Below are positions 32,929-41,668 of a stretch of DNA of 61,101 nucleotides, one piece after another. This DNA comes from CF-161 sp035259145 (lineage in GTDB: Bacteria > Chloroflexota > Dormibacteria > Dormibacterales > Dormibacteraceae). The stretch lies in NCBI GenBank assembly GCA_035259145.1, contig DATFWQ010000051.1, positions 1-61,101 on the forward strand, read 5' to 3'. Every line of letters starts with the position of its first letter. Position 1 is the stretch's first letter. The notes beneath the pieces are model-generated. The model was not told the origin of the DNA. It saw only the letters and a list, made by a program, of their open reading frames with translations, and ran no database searches. Made by a program: the position numbers and the translations under genes.

Positions 32929-34203
32929 ATGCGGATCCTGGTCATCGGCTCCGGCGCCCGTGAGCACGCCGTGGTCTGGAAATGCCTGCGCTCGCCGCTG
33001 ACCGAGCGCGTCTACGTCGCCCCGGGCAACGGCGGCACCGCCGCCATCGCGCACAACGTGGCCATACAGGCTGACGACGCGCCCCGCCTGGCCCGCCTGG
33101 CCAGGAAGGAGAAGATCGGCCTGGCCATCCTCGGCCCTGAAGCATCCATCGCGGCAGGTGTCGGCGACGCCCTCCGGGACGCCGACATCCCCGTGTTCGG
33201 CCCCAGCCGCGAAGCGGGTCGGATCGAGGTCAGCAAGGCGTTCGCCAAGGAGGTGATGCTGGCTGCCGGCATCCCGACCGCCCCCTTTGACACCTTCACC
33301 GACGCGGAGCCGGCGCGACGCTATGCCCGCACCCTGGGCGGCCGGGTCGCCGTCAAGGCAGATGGCCTCGCCCTGGGCAAGGGCGTGATCGTATGCGGCA
33401 ACCAGCAAGAGGCAGAGGAAGCCATCGACGCCATGCTGGTCCGCCACTCGTTCGGTCGAGCTGGTGCGACCGTCGTCGTCGAGGAACGCCTGGAGGGTCG
33501 CGAGGTCTCCGTCTTCGGGCTGTGTGACGGCAGCCGGGTCGTCCCTCTGGCCGCCGCGCGCGACTTCAAACGGGCCCACGACGGCGACCGGGGCCCGAAC
33601 ACCGGTGGGATGGGCGCCTACTCACCGCCCGCCGGCGTCAGCGACGAGCTGGTCAGCCGGGCAACCGAGATCGTGCTGCGACCGGCCCTACTCGAGCTTG
33701 CAAACAGGGGCCTTGACTATCGTGGCGTCCTCTATGCCGGCTTGATGCTGACCCGGGACGGCATCAAGGTGCTCGAGTTCAATGCCCGTTTCGGCGACCC
33801 CGAAACCCAGGTCGTCCTGCCCCGGCTGAAGTCCGACCTGGTCCCCCTCCTCCTGGCGGCGGCGTTGGGTCACCTGCCCTGGCGGCGGCCGCGCATGGAC
33901 TGGAGCGAACAGCCGGCAGTCGGCGTCGTGGTTGCCTCCGGCGGCTACCCGGACGGATACCAGACCGGGTTTGAAATCCAGGGCATGAACACCATCCCCG
34001 AAGGGGTCCTGATCTTTCACGCCGGCACCCGTCTGGTCCCCAATCGAGGGTTGGTCACTTCCGGCGGCCGCGTCCTGACCGCTGTGGGAATGGGCGCCGA
34101 CGTCGATCAAGCGCGCATGGGGGCGTTGTCAGGAGCGGTGCGCGTACGATTTCCGGGAGCCTTCTTTCGGAAGGACATTGCACAGGAGGCGGTTTCGGGT
34201 TGA
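32929..34203 (+). CDS. purD: Phosphoribosylamine--glycine ligase
   Basis: Second step of purine synthesis: joins glycine to phosphoribosylamine with ATP. ATP-grasp protein of 424 residues with the N-terminal MRILVIGSGAREHAVVWKC, the GGRVAVKADGLALGKGV loop, DRGPNTGGMGAYSPP and LEFNARFGDPETQVVLPRL. All are standard. It follows guaA after the tandem hairpin repeats, with its own leader. Confidence 0.96.
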   Translation: MRILVIGSGAREHAVVWKCLRSPLTERVYVAPGNGGTAAIAHNVAIQADDAPRLARLARKEKIGLAILGPEASIAAGVGDALRDADIPVFGPSREAGRIEVSKAFAKEVMLAAGIPTAPFDTFTDAEPARRYARTLGGRVAVKADGLALGKGVIVCGNQQEAEEAIDAMLVRHSFGRAGATVVVEERLEGREVSVFGLCDGSRVVPLAAARDFKRAHDGDRGPNTGGMGAYSPPAGVSDELVSRATEIVLRPALLELANRGLDYRGVLYAGLMLTRDGIKVLEFNARFGDPETQVVLPRLKSDLVPLLLAAALGHLPWRRPRMDWSEQPAVGVVVASGGYPDGYQTGFEIQGMNTIPEGVLIFHAGTRLVPNRGLVTSGGRVLTAVGMGADVDQARMGALSGAVRVRFPGAFFRKDIAQEAVSG

Positions 34204-34407
34204 GGTCGAGGGATCGGCGCCAGGTGAGTTGGGAGTGCGACGAAGCGCTCACTACTTCAGTGCGTGAACCGAAGGTGCTCAACCGGGGAGTCCCCTGCTC
34301 CCTCCGAAGGTCCCTTCACGGTATGGACAGGCGTTGAGGCAGGATCCAGGCCCGCCTCATCTGGGAGGCTGTTGAAGAAGTGTCGCCGGATCCTCCTGGG
34401 GCCATAA
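34204..34407 (+). other. Structured leader between purD and purE
   Basis: A 204-bp gap with no credible gene. CCGAAGGT occurs twice (34269-34276 and 34304-34311) flanking a short hairpin GGGGA-G-TCCCC (34285-34295), all enclosed by GTGAA/TTCAC arms (34264-34268, 34315-34319). It could be an attenuator or RNA regulatory element for purE, but I recognise no riboswitch class; the canonical purine-riboswitch core is absent. Confidence 0.35.
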
Positions 34408-34866
34408 GTGCCTGAAGTCGGGGTCATCCTGGGTTCGAAGTCAGACCTCCAGCTGATGGAATCCTGTCTCAGGCAGCTTGCGGAGTTCGACATCGATTCA
34501 GAGCTCAAGATCTGCTCTGCCCACCGCGATCCGGCGGGTGTGATGGAATGGGCCAGCACGGCGCGCCAGCGCGGCCTCAAGATCGTTATCGCGGCCGCTG
34601 GAGGCGCCGCGCACCTGCCCGGCGTTGTCGCCGCCTGGACCGATCTGCCGGTGGTCGGCGTCCCCATGCCGACCCCCCACCTGGGCGGCGTGGATTCGCT
34701 CTATTCCATCGTGCAGATGCCGGCCGGGATCCCGGTCGCCACGATGGCCATCGGTGACGCTGGTGCCAGGAACGCAGCCTGGTTCGCCGCCCGTGTCCTC
34801 GGGGTCAGTGATCCTGAACTCGCCGGCCGGCATCGCGACAAAAGGCAGGCACTCGCCAATCCGTAG
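34408..34866 (+). CDS. purE: N5-carboxyaminoimidazole ribonucleotide mutase
   Basis: Class I PurE, which isomerises N5-CAIR to CAIR. Active-site loops GVILGSKSDLQLM, CSAHRDP and IAAAGGAAHLPGVVAAWTDLPVVGVP are intact. 152 residues from a GTG start. A PurK partner is needed for class I enzymes and is not in this window. The 3' end overlaps the likely pycB start by about 60 bases. Confidence 0.95.
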   Translation: MPEVGVILGSKSDLQLMESCLRQLAEFDIDSELKICSAHRDPAGVMEWASTARQRGLKIVIAAAGGAAHLPGVVAAWTDLPVVGVPMPTPHLGGVDSLYSIVQMPAGIPVATMAIGDAGARNAAWFAARVLGVSDPELAGRHRDKRQALANP

Positions 34867-36724
34867 CGCCCCCAGGCCGCGCCTGCGGCTGACCGACACC
34901 ACGTTCCGCGACGGTAATCAGTCCCTCCTGGGCGGACACCTTCGCGGCTCTGACATCATCCCGATCGCTCAGAAGCTGGACGCCGTCGGGCTCTTTGCGC
35001 TGGAAGCGTTTGGCGGTGCCACCTTCGAGACTTACCTGCGCCAGAAGGATGACCCCTGGGACTACCTGCGCCGCCTGCGCGAGGCGACGCCCCACACGCC
35101 CATCCAGGCGCTGATCCGCGGTCAAAACCTGGTCGGCTCACGCAACTACGCCGACGACGCGGTCGAACTCTTCGTTGCCACCGCCGCACGCAACGGTGTC
35201 GACATCTTCAGGGTCTTCGACCCGCTCAACGACCTCCGAAACATGGAGGTCGCCATTGCGGCCGCGCACAAGGCAGGCAAGCGCGTGCAAGGCGCCCTCT
35301 GCTATGCGATCACCCCTGCCCACGACCTGACGCTGTGGTGCTCGCTGGCCAAGGGCCTGGTCGAGTTTGGAATCGACGACCTGGTCATCAAGGACACGTC
35401 GGGCCTCCTCAGCCCGCAGGCCACGTGGGAGTTGGTGACGGCCCTGCGCGAAACGGTCGACAAGCCGGTCGTCGTCCACTCGCACTGTGGGAGCGGCATG
35501 GCCCCCATGGCCTATATGGCCGCGGTCGAGGCGGGAGCCCTCGGTCTGGACACAGCGATGTCTCCGCTCGCGTGGGGTGCATCTCAGCCCGCGACGGAGA
35601 GCGTGGTCGCCGCACTGGCGGGTGGTGACTATGACACCGGGCTGGACCTGGAGAAGCTGGTCGAGATCAAAATTGACCTGGAGGAGCTCAAGAAAAGACA
35701 TCTCGAGCACCTGTCGCCGGCGGCCGATCGGATCGACTCGGACATCTTGCGCTACCAGATGCCGGCATTCATGTTGGAGGACATCCACCGCCAGCTCGAC
35801 CGCCACAACGCGTTGGGACGCATTCGAGAAGCGCTGGGCGAGGTGCCACGCGTCCGCCACGAGCTTGGCTACCCTCCCCTGGTCGCTCCCATCCGGCAGA
35901 TCATCGCCACCCAGGCGGTCTACAACGTGCTCGGTGAGAGCCGGTACGCAACTGTATCTCAGGAACTGAAGGACTACCTCCAGGGCCTCTACGGCGCTCC
36001 CCCACGGCCCGCCGACAGCGAAGTCAGGCGTCAGGTGCTGGGCCAGGAGGAGCCGATAACCATACGGCCCGCGGACCTGCTGGACCCGCAAACAGAAAGC
36101 GCCCGCTCTCGGCTCCAGAAGCGGGGGCTCGAGGGGACTGACGAGGAGGTTCTCACCTACCTCATGTTCCCCACCCTGGGTCTGGAGCTGTTTCAGGCGC
36201 AGGCAGCGCCACCAGCACCGTCCGGCGACGCCACCGAACCCTCACAGTCTGGGGCCCCGGCCGCAACCGGCCCCAGCGAAGACCTGGTGGTTGACGAGGA
36301 GACTCCCTTGCCGCAGTCCGCCGCCGAGCTGCAGCAGGCCGACCTGGGCATCGGGCCGGCGTCGCCGCCTGTGGCCGAGTTCGACGTCGAGGTCGAAGGC
36401 GAGGTCTTCCACGTCCGCGTGGCGGGGGCCGGCCCGGTGGTGACGCAGGTCGGGCCCCCGGCTGGAGCAGCAGCCGGGGAAGCCGTCGCAGCGGCGCCCC
36501 AGAGACCGCGCGACGGCGCAATAACGGCACCGATGCAGGGTCTGATCGTCAAGGTCCCGGTCAGGGTTGGCGACGAGGTCAAGCTGGGCGACGTGGTTGC
36601 GGTTCTAGAGGCGATGAAGATGCAGAACGACATCGTGACCACCCGACCCGGCAAGGTGCTGGAGGTCTACGTCAGGGAAGGGCAGGTCGTCAGCCCGAAT
36701 CAGGCCCTGGTGGTGGTGGGCTAA
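34808..36724 (+). CDS. pycB: Pyruvate carboxylase subunit B / biotin carboxyl carrier fusion
   Basis: Carboxyltransferase of a two-subunit pyruvate (or oxaloacetate/acyl) carboxylase. The HMGL-like barrel starts LRLTDTTFRDGNQSLLGG and includes RVFDPLNDLRNM and VIKDTSGLLSP; a PYC_OADA region follows. A Pro/Ala/Glu-rich linker leads to a biotinyl domain with the EAMKMQN biotinylation motif near the end. The start is uncertain: GTG 34808 is the only ordinary start before the conserved domain and overlaps purE. pycA lies 470 bp downstream. Methylmalonyl or other substrates cannot be ruled out. Confidence 0.88.
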   Translation: MILNSPAGIATKGRHSPIRSAPRPRLRLTDTTFRDGNQSLLGGHLRGSDIIPIAQKLDAVGLFALEAFGGATFETYLRQKDDPWDYLRRLREATPHTPIQALIRGQNLVGSRNYADDAVELFVATAARNGVDIFRVFDPLNDLRNMEVAIAAAHKAGKRVQGALCYAITPAHDLTLWCSLAKGLVEFGIDDLVIKDTSGLLSPQATWELVTALRETVDKPVVVHSHCGSGMAPMAYMAAVEAGALGLDTAMSPLAWGASQPATESVVAALAGGDYDTGLDLEKLVEIKIDLEELKKRHLEHLSPAADRIDSDILRYQMPAFMLEDIHRQLDRHNALGRIREALGEVPRVRHELGYPPLVAPIRQIIATQAVYNVLGESRYATVSQELKDYLQGLYGAPPRPADSEVRRQVLGQEEPITIRPADLLDPQTESARSRLQKRGLEGTDEEVLTYLMFPTLGLELFQAQAAPPAPSGDATEPSQSGAPAATGPSEDLVVDEETPLPQSAAELQQADLGIGPASPPVAEFDVEVEGEVFHVRVAGAGPVVTQVGPPAGAAAGEAVAAAPQRPRDGAITAPMQGLIVKVPVRVGDEVKLGDVVAVLEAMKMQNDIVTTRPGKVLEVYVREGQVVSPNQALVVVG

Positions 36725-36973
36725 CCATGGCAGGGGGAGTCAGGCCTCCCCCCTCCTTGCTGGCGGGGAAGGTTACCGCCTTCCCACCGGTGATGCGTGA
36801 CGGGCACCGTCCGGCAGCCCGTGTACACAACTCAATCGGCCCCGGCGGAGCTGGGCCTACCCGCCACGCCTCACCCAACCTGACCTGATCGTGAACCCGC
36901 AGTTCGGCTACTGGACGGAGCGCCAGGCGGACGACACGCCCGGGTTGACCAGCCTCGCCCCTACCATTGGCCT
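36725..36973 (+). terminator. Gap after pycB with two tandem hairpins
   Basis: GGGGGAG...CTCCCCC (36733-36752, 7-bp stem, 6-base loop) and GGGAAGG...CCTTCCC (36766-36785, 7-bp stem, 6-base loop) follow the pycB stop closely. They probably end the purE-pycB transcript. The rest of the 250-bp gap holds nothing I recognise except TACCAT (36962-36967), a -10-like box before the broken dehydrogenase gene. Confidence 0.5.
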
Positions 36974-37197
36974 GTGAACGTCGCTCTTCTCGGCACGGGC
37001 AGGATGGGCACCGCCATCGCTCGAAGGATCGAGAGCGCGGGATTCCAGCTGACGCTCTGGAACCGCACTCCGGAGCGTGCGCGCGCCGTCGGGGCCGGCC
37101 GCGTGGCTGACACCGCTGCAGAGGCGGCGGCCGGCGCGGACATCGTGCTCAGCGGAAGCAGGAGATCACGGCCGTGATCGAGACCTACCCCCGGTGA
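36974..37197 (+). pseudogene. Remnant of a 3-hydroxyisobutyrate dehydrogenase-like gene
   Basis: The frame from GTG 36974 encodes a perfect N-terminal NAD-binding segment (VALLGTGRMGTAIARRIESA, then LWNRTPERA and AAAGADIVLS) and stops after 67 residues, where the family needs about 290. From about 37153 another frame reads KQEITAVIETYPR and ends at TGA 37195-37197, which overlaps the pycA GTG start in a GTGA. This looks like the original C-terminus after an internal deletion and frame change. The intact gene would have been coupled to pycA. Confidence 0.55.
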
Positions 37198-38663
37198 GCA
37201 CGAAGCTCTTCAAGAAGGTGCTGGTTGCCAACCGCGGGGAGATCGCGGTCCGGGTCATGCGCGCATGCCGCGAGCTGGGCATCGAGACGGTGGCAATCTA
37301 CTCCGACGCCGACCGGCACGCGATCCACGCGCGGTACGCCGACGAAGCCCATCACGTCGGGGCCGCACCACCTGCGCAGTCCTACCTGCAGCTGGAAAGG
37401 ATCGTGAAGCTGGCCGGCGACGTCGGCGCGCAGGCCATTCACCCTGGCTACGGCTTTCTTTCAGAGCGGCCCGAGTTTCCAGAGGCGTGTGCAGCCGCCG
37501 GGATCGCGTTCATCGGCCCTCCGGCAGAGGCGATGCGAGCAATGGGGTCCAAGCTCGAGGCCCGCGCCCTGGCCGCATCGCACGGCGTTCCGGTGACGCC
37601 GGGCAGCGAGGCTCTCGACGATCCGGCCGACGCCAAGCGGATGGCGCGTGCGGTCGGCTACCCGGTCATCGTCAAGCCTTCGGGCGGCGGCGGCGGGATC
37701 GGCATGAAGGTGGTCGAGAAGGAAGAGGACCTTGGGCGTGCCATCGAGAGTTCTCGCAATGCCGCCCGCGCGGCCTTTGGCGATCCCACCGTCTACGTGG
37801 AGAAGTACGTCCGTAAGCCTCGACACATAGAGATTCAGGTCATCGCCGACGAGAACGGCAGCGCCCTCCACCTGGGCGAGCGCGAGTGCTCGATCCAGCG
37901 CCGCCACCAGAAGATCCTCGAGGAGACACCCTCGCCGGCCGTGAGTCCCGAGATCCGCGCCCGCATGGGGGAGGCGGCAGTCAGCGCGGTCAAGGCCGCC
38001 GGCTACGTCAATGCGGGCACCGTCGAATTCATCTTCAGCGAAGGCGACTTCTACTTCCTGGAGGTCAACGCCCGCCTCCAGGTCGAGCACCCGATCACCG
38101 AGGAGGTGACGGGGATCGACCTGGTCAAAGAGCAGATCAGGGTGGCGGCCGGGATGCCCCTTTCGTTCACACAGGACGAGGTGCGCTGGACTGGCCACGC
38201 CATCGAGATGCGGATCAACGCAGAGGACCCAGCCCGCCGCTTCATCCCTAACCCCAGGCGGATCACGCGCTGGGTGGCCCCAGGCGGCCCAGGCATCCGC
38301 CTCGACTCCGGCTTCGGTCCCGGCTCGGAGGTGCCGCCGAACTACGACTCGCTGATCGCCAAGCTCATCGTGCACGGCGCCGACCGCGCCGAAGCCATTG
38401 CCCGCGCCAGCCGAGCACTCCGTGAGTTCGTGCTGATCGGTCCGGCGACGACAATCCCCTATCACCGGGCCATCCTGGAGAGCCCGGTCTTTCGAGCGGG
38501 CAACCTGACCACCCGCTTCATCGATGACCACCCCGAGCTGATCGAGGCCGCCAGGCAGTTCGTGGGTGAGCCCTCGCCGATGGATTACGGCGCCGACCCG
38601 CGCCAGGTCGCCGCCGCGGCCGCGGCAGCTGCTGTCGTGCTGTCCGCCCGGCGGGCGACTTGA
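37194..38663 (+). CDS. pycA: Biotin carboxylase (pyruvate carboxylase subunit A)
   Basis: Carboxylates biotin with ATP and bicarbonate. The 489-residue protein has KVLVANRGEIAVRVMRA, the ATP-grasp glycine loop KPSGGGGGIGMK, HLGERECSIQRRHQK, the metal-binding EFIFSEGDFYFLEVNARLQVEHP (split across two motifs) and MRINAEDP. The GTG 37194 start gives the usual N-terminus. As the only biotin carboxylase here, with pycB just upstream, it probably forms the carboxylase with PycB; a shared acyl-CoA carboxylase role is also possible. Confidence 0.92.
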   Translation: MSTKLFKKVLVANRGEIAVRVMRACRELGIETVAIYSDADRHAIHARYADEAHHVGAAPPAQSYLQLERIVKLAGDVGAQAIHPGYGFLSERPEFPEACAAAGIAFIGPPAEAMRAMGSKLEARALAASHGVPVTPGSEALDDPADAKRMARAVGYPVIVKPSGGGGGIGMKVVEKEEDLGRAIESSRNAARAAFGDPTVYVEKYVRKPRHIEIQVIADENGSALHLGERECSIQRRHQKILEETPSPAVSPEIRARMGEAAVSAVKAAGYVNAGTVEFIFSEGDFYFLEVNARLQVEHPITEEVTGIDLVKEQIRVAAGMPLSFTQDEVRWTGHAIEMRINAEDPARRFIPNPRRITRWVAPGGPGIRLDSGFGPGSEVPPNYDSLIAKLIVHGADRAEAIARASRALREFVLIGPATTIPYHRAILESPVFRAGNLTTRFIDDHPELIEAARQFVGEPSPMDYGADPRQVAAAAAAAAVVLSARRAT

Positions 38664-39400
38664 TCCGCTCCGAACGCTCCGGCGACTTGCGGTGGATATG
38701 GATCGACCGCCCGCACAAGCGCAACGCTCTGACTCTGCAGATGATCGAGGCGCTCGGTGACGAGCTGCGGAACGCCGCCGACGAGACCGACGTCCGAGGC
38801 GTCATTGTTGGCGGGACCGGTCCCAGCACCTGTGCAGGGGTTGACCTCAACGAGTTTGCGTCGGGGACGCCGGACACCATCCGGAGGTTGATCGCGGCGC
38901 TGGCCGACACCTGTGCTGCCGCCAGGCGCTGCCCCAAGCCGGTGGCGATGGCCATTCAGGGCCACTGCTACGGGGGGGCGCTGGAGCTTGCGTGCGCCTG
39001 CGACTTCCGGGCTGCCGCCCACGGCGCACTCCTTGCCATGCCCGAGGTGATGCTTGGCATTCCGTCGGTCATCGATGCGGCTCTTCTGGAGCGCCACGTC
39101 GGCTTCGGTCGCGCGCAGGAGCTTGTACTCACGGGCGAGCCGATCACCGCCGAACGCGCCCTCGCGTGGGGCCTGGTAAACCGCGTGGTCGAACCGGACG
39201 ACCTTCTGGAAGGCTGTCGCGAGCTGCTCGGCCGGGCTACGCGCCACGATGCTCGCGCCATCGCCAGTCAGAAGCGGCTATTTGCCGGCTGGCTCAACCT
39301 TCCGCTTGACGACGCCGTTGAGCAGAGCAAGGATGTGCTCGTCGAGTCGTTCGAAAGTGGTGTGCCACAGCGGCTGGCGCGGGCCCGATTGCGCCCATGA
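38660..39400 (+). CDS. Enoyl-CoA hydratase/isomerase family protein
   Basis: Crotonase-fold protein of 246 residues: WIDRPHKRNALTLQMIEAL, GGTGPSTCAGVDLNEF (oxyanion hole), IQGHCYGGALELACACDFR and the MPEVMLGIPSVIDAALL region. The catalytic Glu position expected in GxxPExxxG is in AMPEVMLGIP. The substrate is unknown. TTG 38660 overlaps the pycA stop in TTGA, so it belongs to the pycA transcript. Confidence 0.88.
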   Translation: MIRSERSGDLRWIWIDRPHKRNALTLQMIEALGDELRNAADETDVRGVIVGGTGPSTCAGVDLNEFASGTPDTIRRLIAALADTCAAARRCPKPVAMAIQGHCYGGALELACACDFRAAAHGALLAMPEVMLGIPSVIDAALLERHVGFGRAQELVLTGEPITAERALAWGLVNRVVEPDDLLEGCRELLGRATRHDARAIASQKRLFAGWLNLPLDDAVEQSKDVLVESFESGVPQRLARARLRP

Positions 39401-39954
39401 CTCTGGAGCACGACGCGAGGGCGCCGTTCGAGGTGATCGCCAGCACAGAGGTCGGTCGGGAGTGGAACCTCTCCCTGCGGCGCGACCGGGTACGCTGGCC
39501 GGACGGCTCGGAGGCGGACTACCGGGTCGTCGAAGGCCCCGATGCGGCGTTCGTCGTGCCTTTCTCGCAGGCGGAGACCACGGTGCTGGTACGCCAGTGG
39601 CGTCACCAGTGGGGCACAACCGCCTGGGAGGTGCCCGCGGGAACGCTGGAGGCCGGTGAGGACCCGCTAGCCGGGGCACAGCGCGAGCTGGCTGAAGAAG
39701 CCGGGCTCATCGCCACGGGGTGGACGGCGCTGGGCGTCACGCGGGGCAGCGGGCTCATCACGAGCCGCCAATACCTGTTCCTGGCGAGGGGCCTTCAGCG
39801 GGTACACCGCGCCCCCGAGCCTTATGAACGGGACATGATCGTGCGCGAGGTGCCGTTCCGCACGGCCCTGGACGCTGCGCTCACCGGCGATATCGAGCAC
39901 GCCGGGTCGATCTCGACCATCGTGCGCGCCGCCCGGGTACTGGGGATCGTCTAG
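39397..39954 (+). CDS. Nudix hydrolase (ADP-ribose pyrophosphatase-like)
   Basis: The Nudix box is complete: GTLEAGEDPLAGAQRELAEEAGLI fits GX5EX7REUXEEXGU (given here as its two halves GTLEAGEDPLA and GAQRELAEEAGLI). The upstream VPFSQAETTVLVRQWRHQWG and the length of 185 residues suit the ADP-ribose/nucleotide-sugar class. It overlaps the hydratase stop by an ATGA, so pycA, hydratase and Nudix are one operon. Confidence 0.88.
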   Translation: MTLEHDARAPFEVIASTEVGREWNLSLRRDRVRWPDGSEADYRVVEGPDAAFVVPFSQAETTVLVRQWRHQWGTTAWEVPAGTLEAGEDPLAGAQRELAEEAGLIATGWTALGVTRGSGLITSRQYLFLARGLQRVHRAPEPYERDMIVREVPFRTALDAALTGDIEHAGSISTIVRAARVLGIV

Positions 39955-39996
39955 AGAGGCTGGCCCTCGTACCGTATTCACCAAGGAGACACGTGC

Positions 39997-40359
39997 ATGC
40001 AAGAGCAGGCGCAGAGGCAGGCAACCATCGACCCCCAGTGGGTCACCACAGCGTTCAGCATCGACGGGGCGCGGATATTGCGGAACCTTGGTGTCGTGCG
40101 AGGCATCACCGTCCGCTCGCGAAGCGTTGTCGGCAGCATCGGCGCGGCCTTCCAGCAGCTCGGCGGCGGCAACATCACCCTCTACACCGAACTGGCCGAG
40201 CACTCCAGGGACGAGGCGTTTCAGCTGATGCTTCAGCACGCGGCTGCGATCGGGGCCAACGGCATCATCGGCATGCGGTACGACGCCACCGAGATGAGCA
40301 ACGGTGTCACCGAGGTGCTGGCCTACGGCACGGCGGTGGTATTCGAAGCCGCCCGCTGA
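39997..40359 (+). CDS. YbjQ/UPF0145 family protein
   Basis: A 120-residue member of the YbjQ family: VVRGITVRSRSVVGSIGAAFQQLGGGN, then ARDEAFQLMLQHAAAIGANGIIGMRYDATEM-like segment (actual text HSRDEAFQLMLQHAA) and AYGTAVVFE. These proteins form pentamers of unknown function, sometimes called heavy-metal-binding. AAGGAG lies about nine bases before the ATG. It lies between the Nudix gene and glgC. Confidence 0.85.
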   Translation: MQEQAQRQATIDPQWVTTAFSIDGARILRNLGVVRGITVRSRSVVGSIGAAFQQLGGGNITLYTELAEHSRDEAFQLMLQHAAAIGANGIIGMRYDATEMSNGVTEVLAYGTAVVFEAAR

Positions 40360-40383
40360 CGCCGCGACGAGAGCGACCGCCCG

Positions 40384-41664
40384 ATGTGGGTACAGCGTGG
40401 TGAACCCAGAGTTATGGCGATGGTGCTGGCCGGAGGCCAGGGCACGCGGCTGCAGCCCTTGACCATCGACCGGGCCAAGCCCGCCGTCCCCTTCGGTGGC
40501 ACCTACCGACTTATCGATTTCGCGCTCTCGAACCTGGTCAACGGCGGCATCAGCAAGATCGTCGTCCTGACCCAGTACAAAAGCCACAGTCTTGACCGTC
40601 ACATCGCCCAGATGTGGCGGCTCCTGCCCATGCTGGGCAACTACGTGGCCACAGTACCTGCGCAGATGCGGACAGGTCCGCGCTGGTTTGCCGGATCTGC
40701 CGACGCCGTCTACCAGAACCTCAACCTGGTCCGCGATGAGAAACCGAACTACATCTGTGTGTTCGGCGCCGACCACATCTATCGGATGGACCCTTCGCAG
40801 ATGATCGCGCATCACATGGCCAGCGGGGCCGGGGTGACGCTCGCCGGCATCAGGGTGCCGATCAAGGAGGCCCACGCCTTCGGCATCGTCGAGCCAGATC
40901 ATCGCGGCCGCGTCTCAGCCTTCCTCGAGAAGCCCGACAATCCGCCACCGGTGCCCGGTGCGCCCGGCCAGGCGTACGCCTCGATGGGCATCTACGTCTT
41001 CAGCACCGAGACACTGATCGACGCTGTCACGGAAGACTCCAGGGACGAGGACAGCAACCACGACCTGGGCGGCAGCATCATCCCCATGCTGGTGAAGCAA
41101 GGGGACGCCTCCGTGTACGACTTCACGGGCAACGAGGTGCCCGGTGTGTCCGAGCGCGAACGGGCGTACTGGCGAGACGTTGGTGACCTCGACTCCTACT
41201 ACGAGGCCAGCATGGACCTGGTCGCCGTTGATCCAGTCTTCAACCTCTACAACCACGACTGGCCGATCTACACGTTCCTGTCATCAGACACGCCCCCCGC
41301 CAAGTTCGTCTTCGACGACGAGGGACGACGGGGGCATGCCCTGGACTCACTCGTCAGTCCGGGCGTGATCATCTCGGGTGGGACCGCTCGGCGGTCGATC
41401 CTCTCGCCCTACGTCCGCATTAACACAGGGGCCCTGGTCGAGAACAGCGTACTGATGCACGGCGTCCAGATCGGCCGGGGTGCCGTCGTTCGCCGCGCCA
41501 TCGTGGACAAGAACGTGCTGGTCCCCCCGGGCGCTCACATCGGCGTGGACCCAGTGAAGGATCGGCGCCGATTCAGCGTGTCACAGAAGGGAATCGTCGC
41601 CATCGGCAAGGGACAGCAAGTTCCCTCCGATCCGATCCCCACACCGGTCGGCGGGGAGATCTAG
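40384..41664 (+). CDS. glgC: Glucose-1-phosphate adenylyltransferase
   Basis: Makes ADP-glucose for glycogen. 426 residues with MVLAGGQGTRLQPLTIDRAKPAVPFGG, the regulatory/catalytic region WFAGSADAVYQNLNLV, CVFGADHIYRMD and the left-handed helix C-terminal domain (VRINTGALVENSVLMHGVQIGRGAVVRRAIVDKN). ATG 40384 gives a short extension before the core. The glgM-type gene starts four bases after the stop, so the two form an operon. Confidence 0.95.
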   Translation: MWVQRGEPRVMAMVLAGGQGTRLQPLTIDRAKPAVPFGGTYRLIDFALSNLVNGGISKIVVLTQYKSHSLDRHIAQMWRLLPMLGNYVATVPAQMRTGPRWFAGSADAVYQNLNLVRDEKPNYICVFGADHIYRMDPSQMIAHHMASGAGVTLAGIRVPIKEAHAFGIVEPDHRGRVSAFLEKPDNPPPVPGAPGQAYASMGIYVFSTETLIDAVTEDSRDEDSNHDLGGSIIPMLVKQGDASVYDFTGNEVPGVSERERAYWRDVGDLDSYYEASMDLVAVDPVFNLYNHDWPIYTFLSSDTPPAKFVFDDEGRRGHALDSLVSPGVIISGGTARRSILSPYVRINTGALVENSVLMHGVQIGRGAVVRRAIVDKNVLVPPGAHIGVDPVKDRRRFSVSQKGIVAIGKGQQVPSDPIPTPVGGEI

Positions 41665-41668
41665 CCGG

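Noticed and set aside
39667..40902. Minus-strand frame of 411 codons across Nudix, YbjQ and glgC
   Set aside because: It runs antisense through three well-supported genes and has no domain signature.
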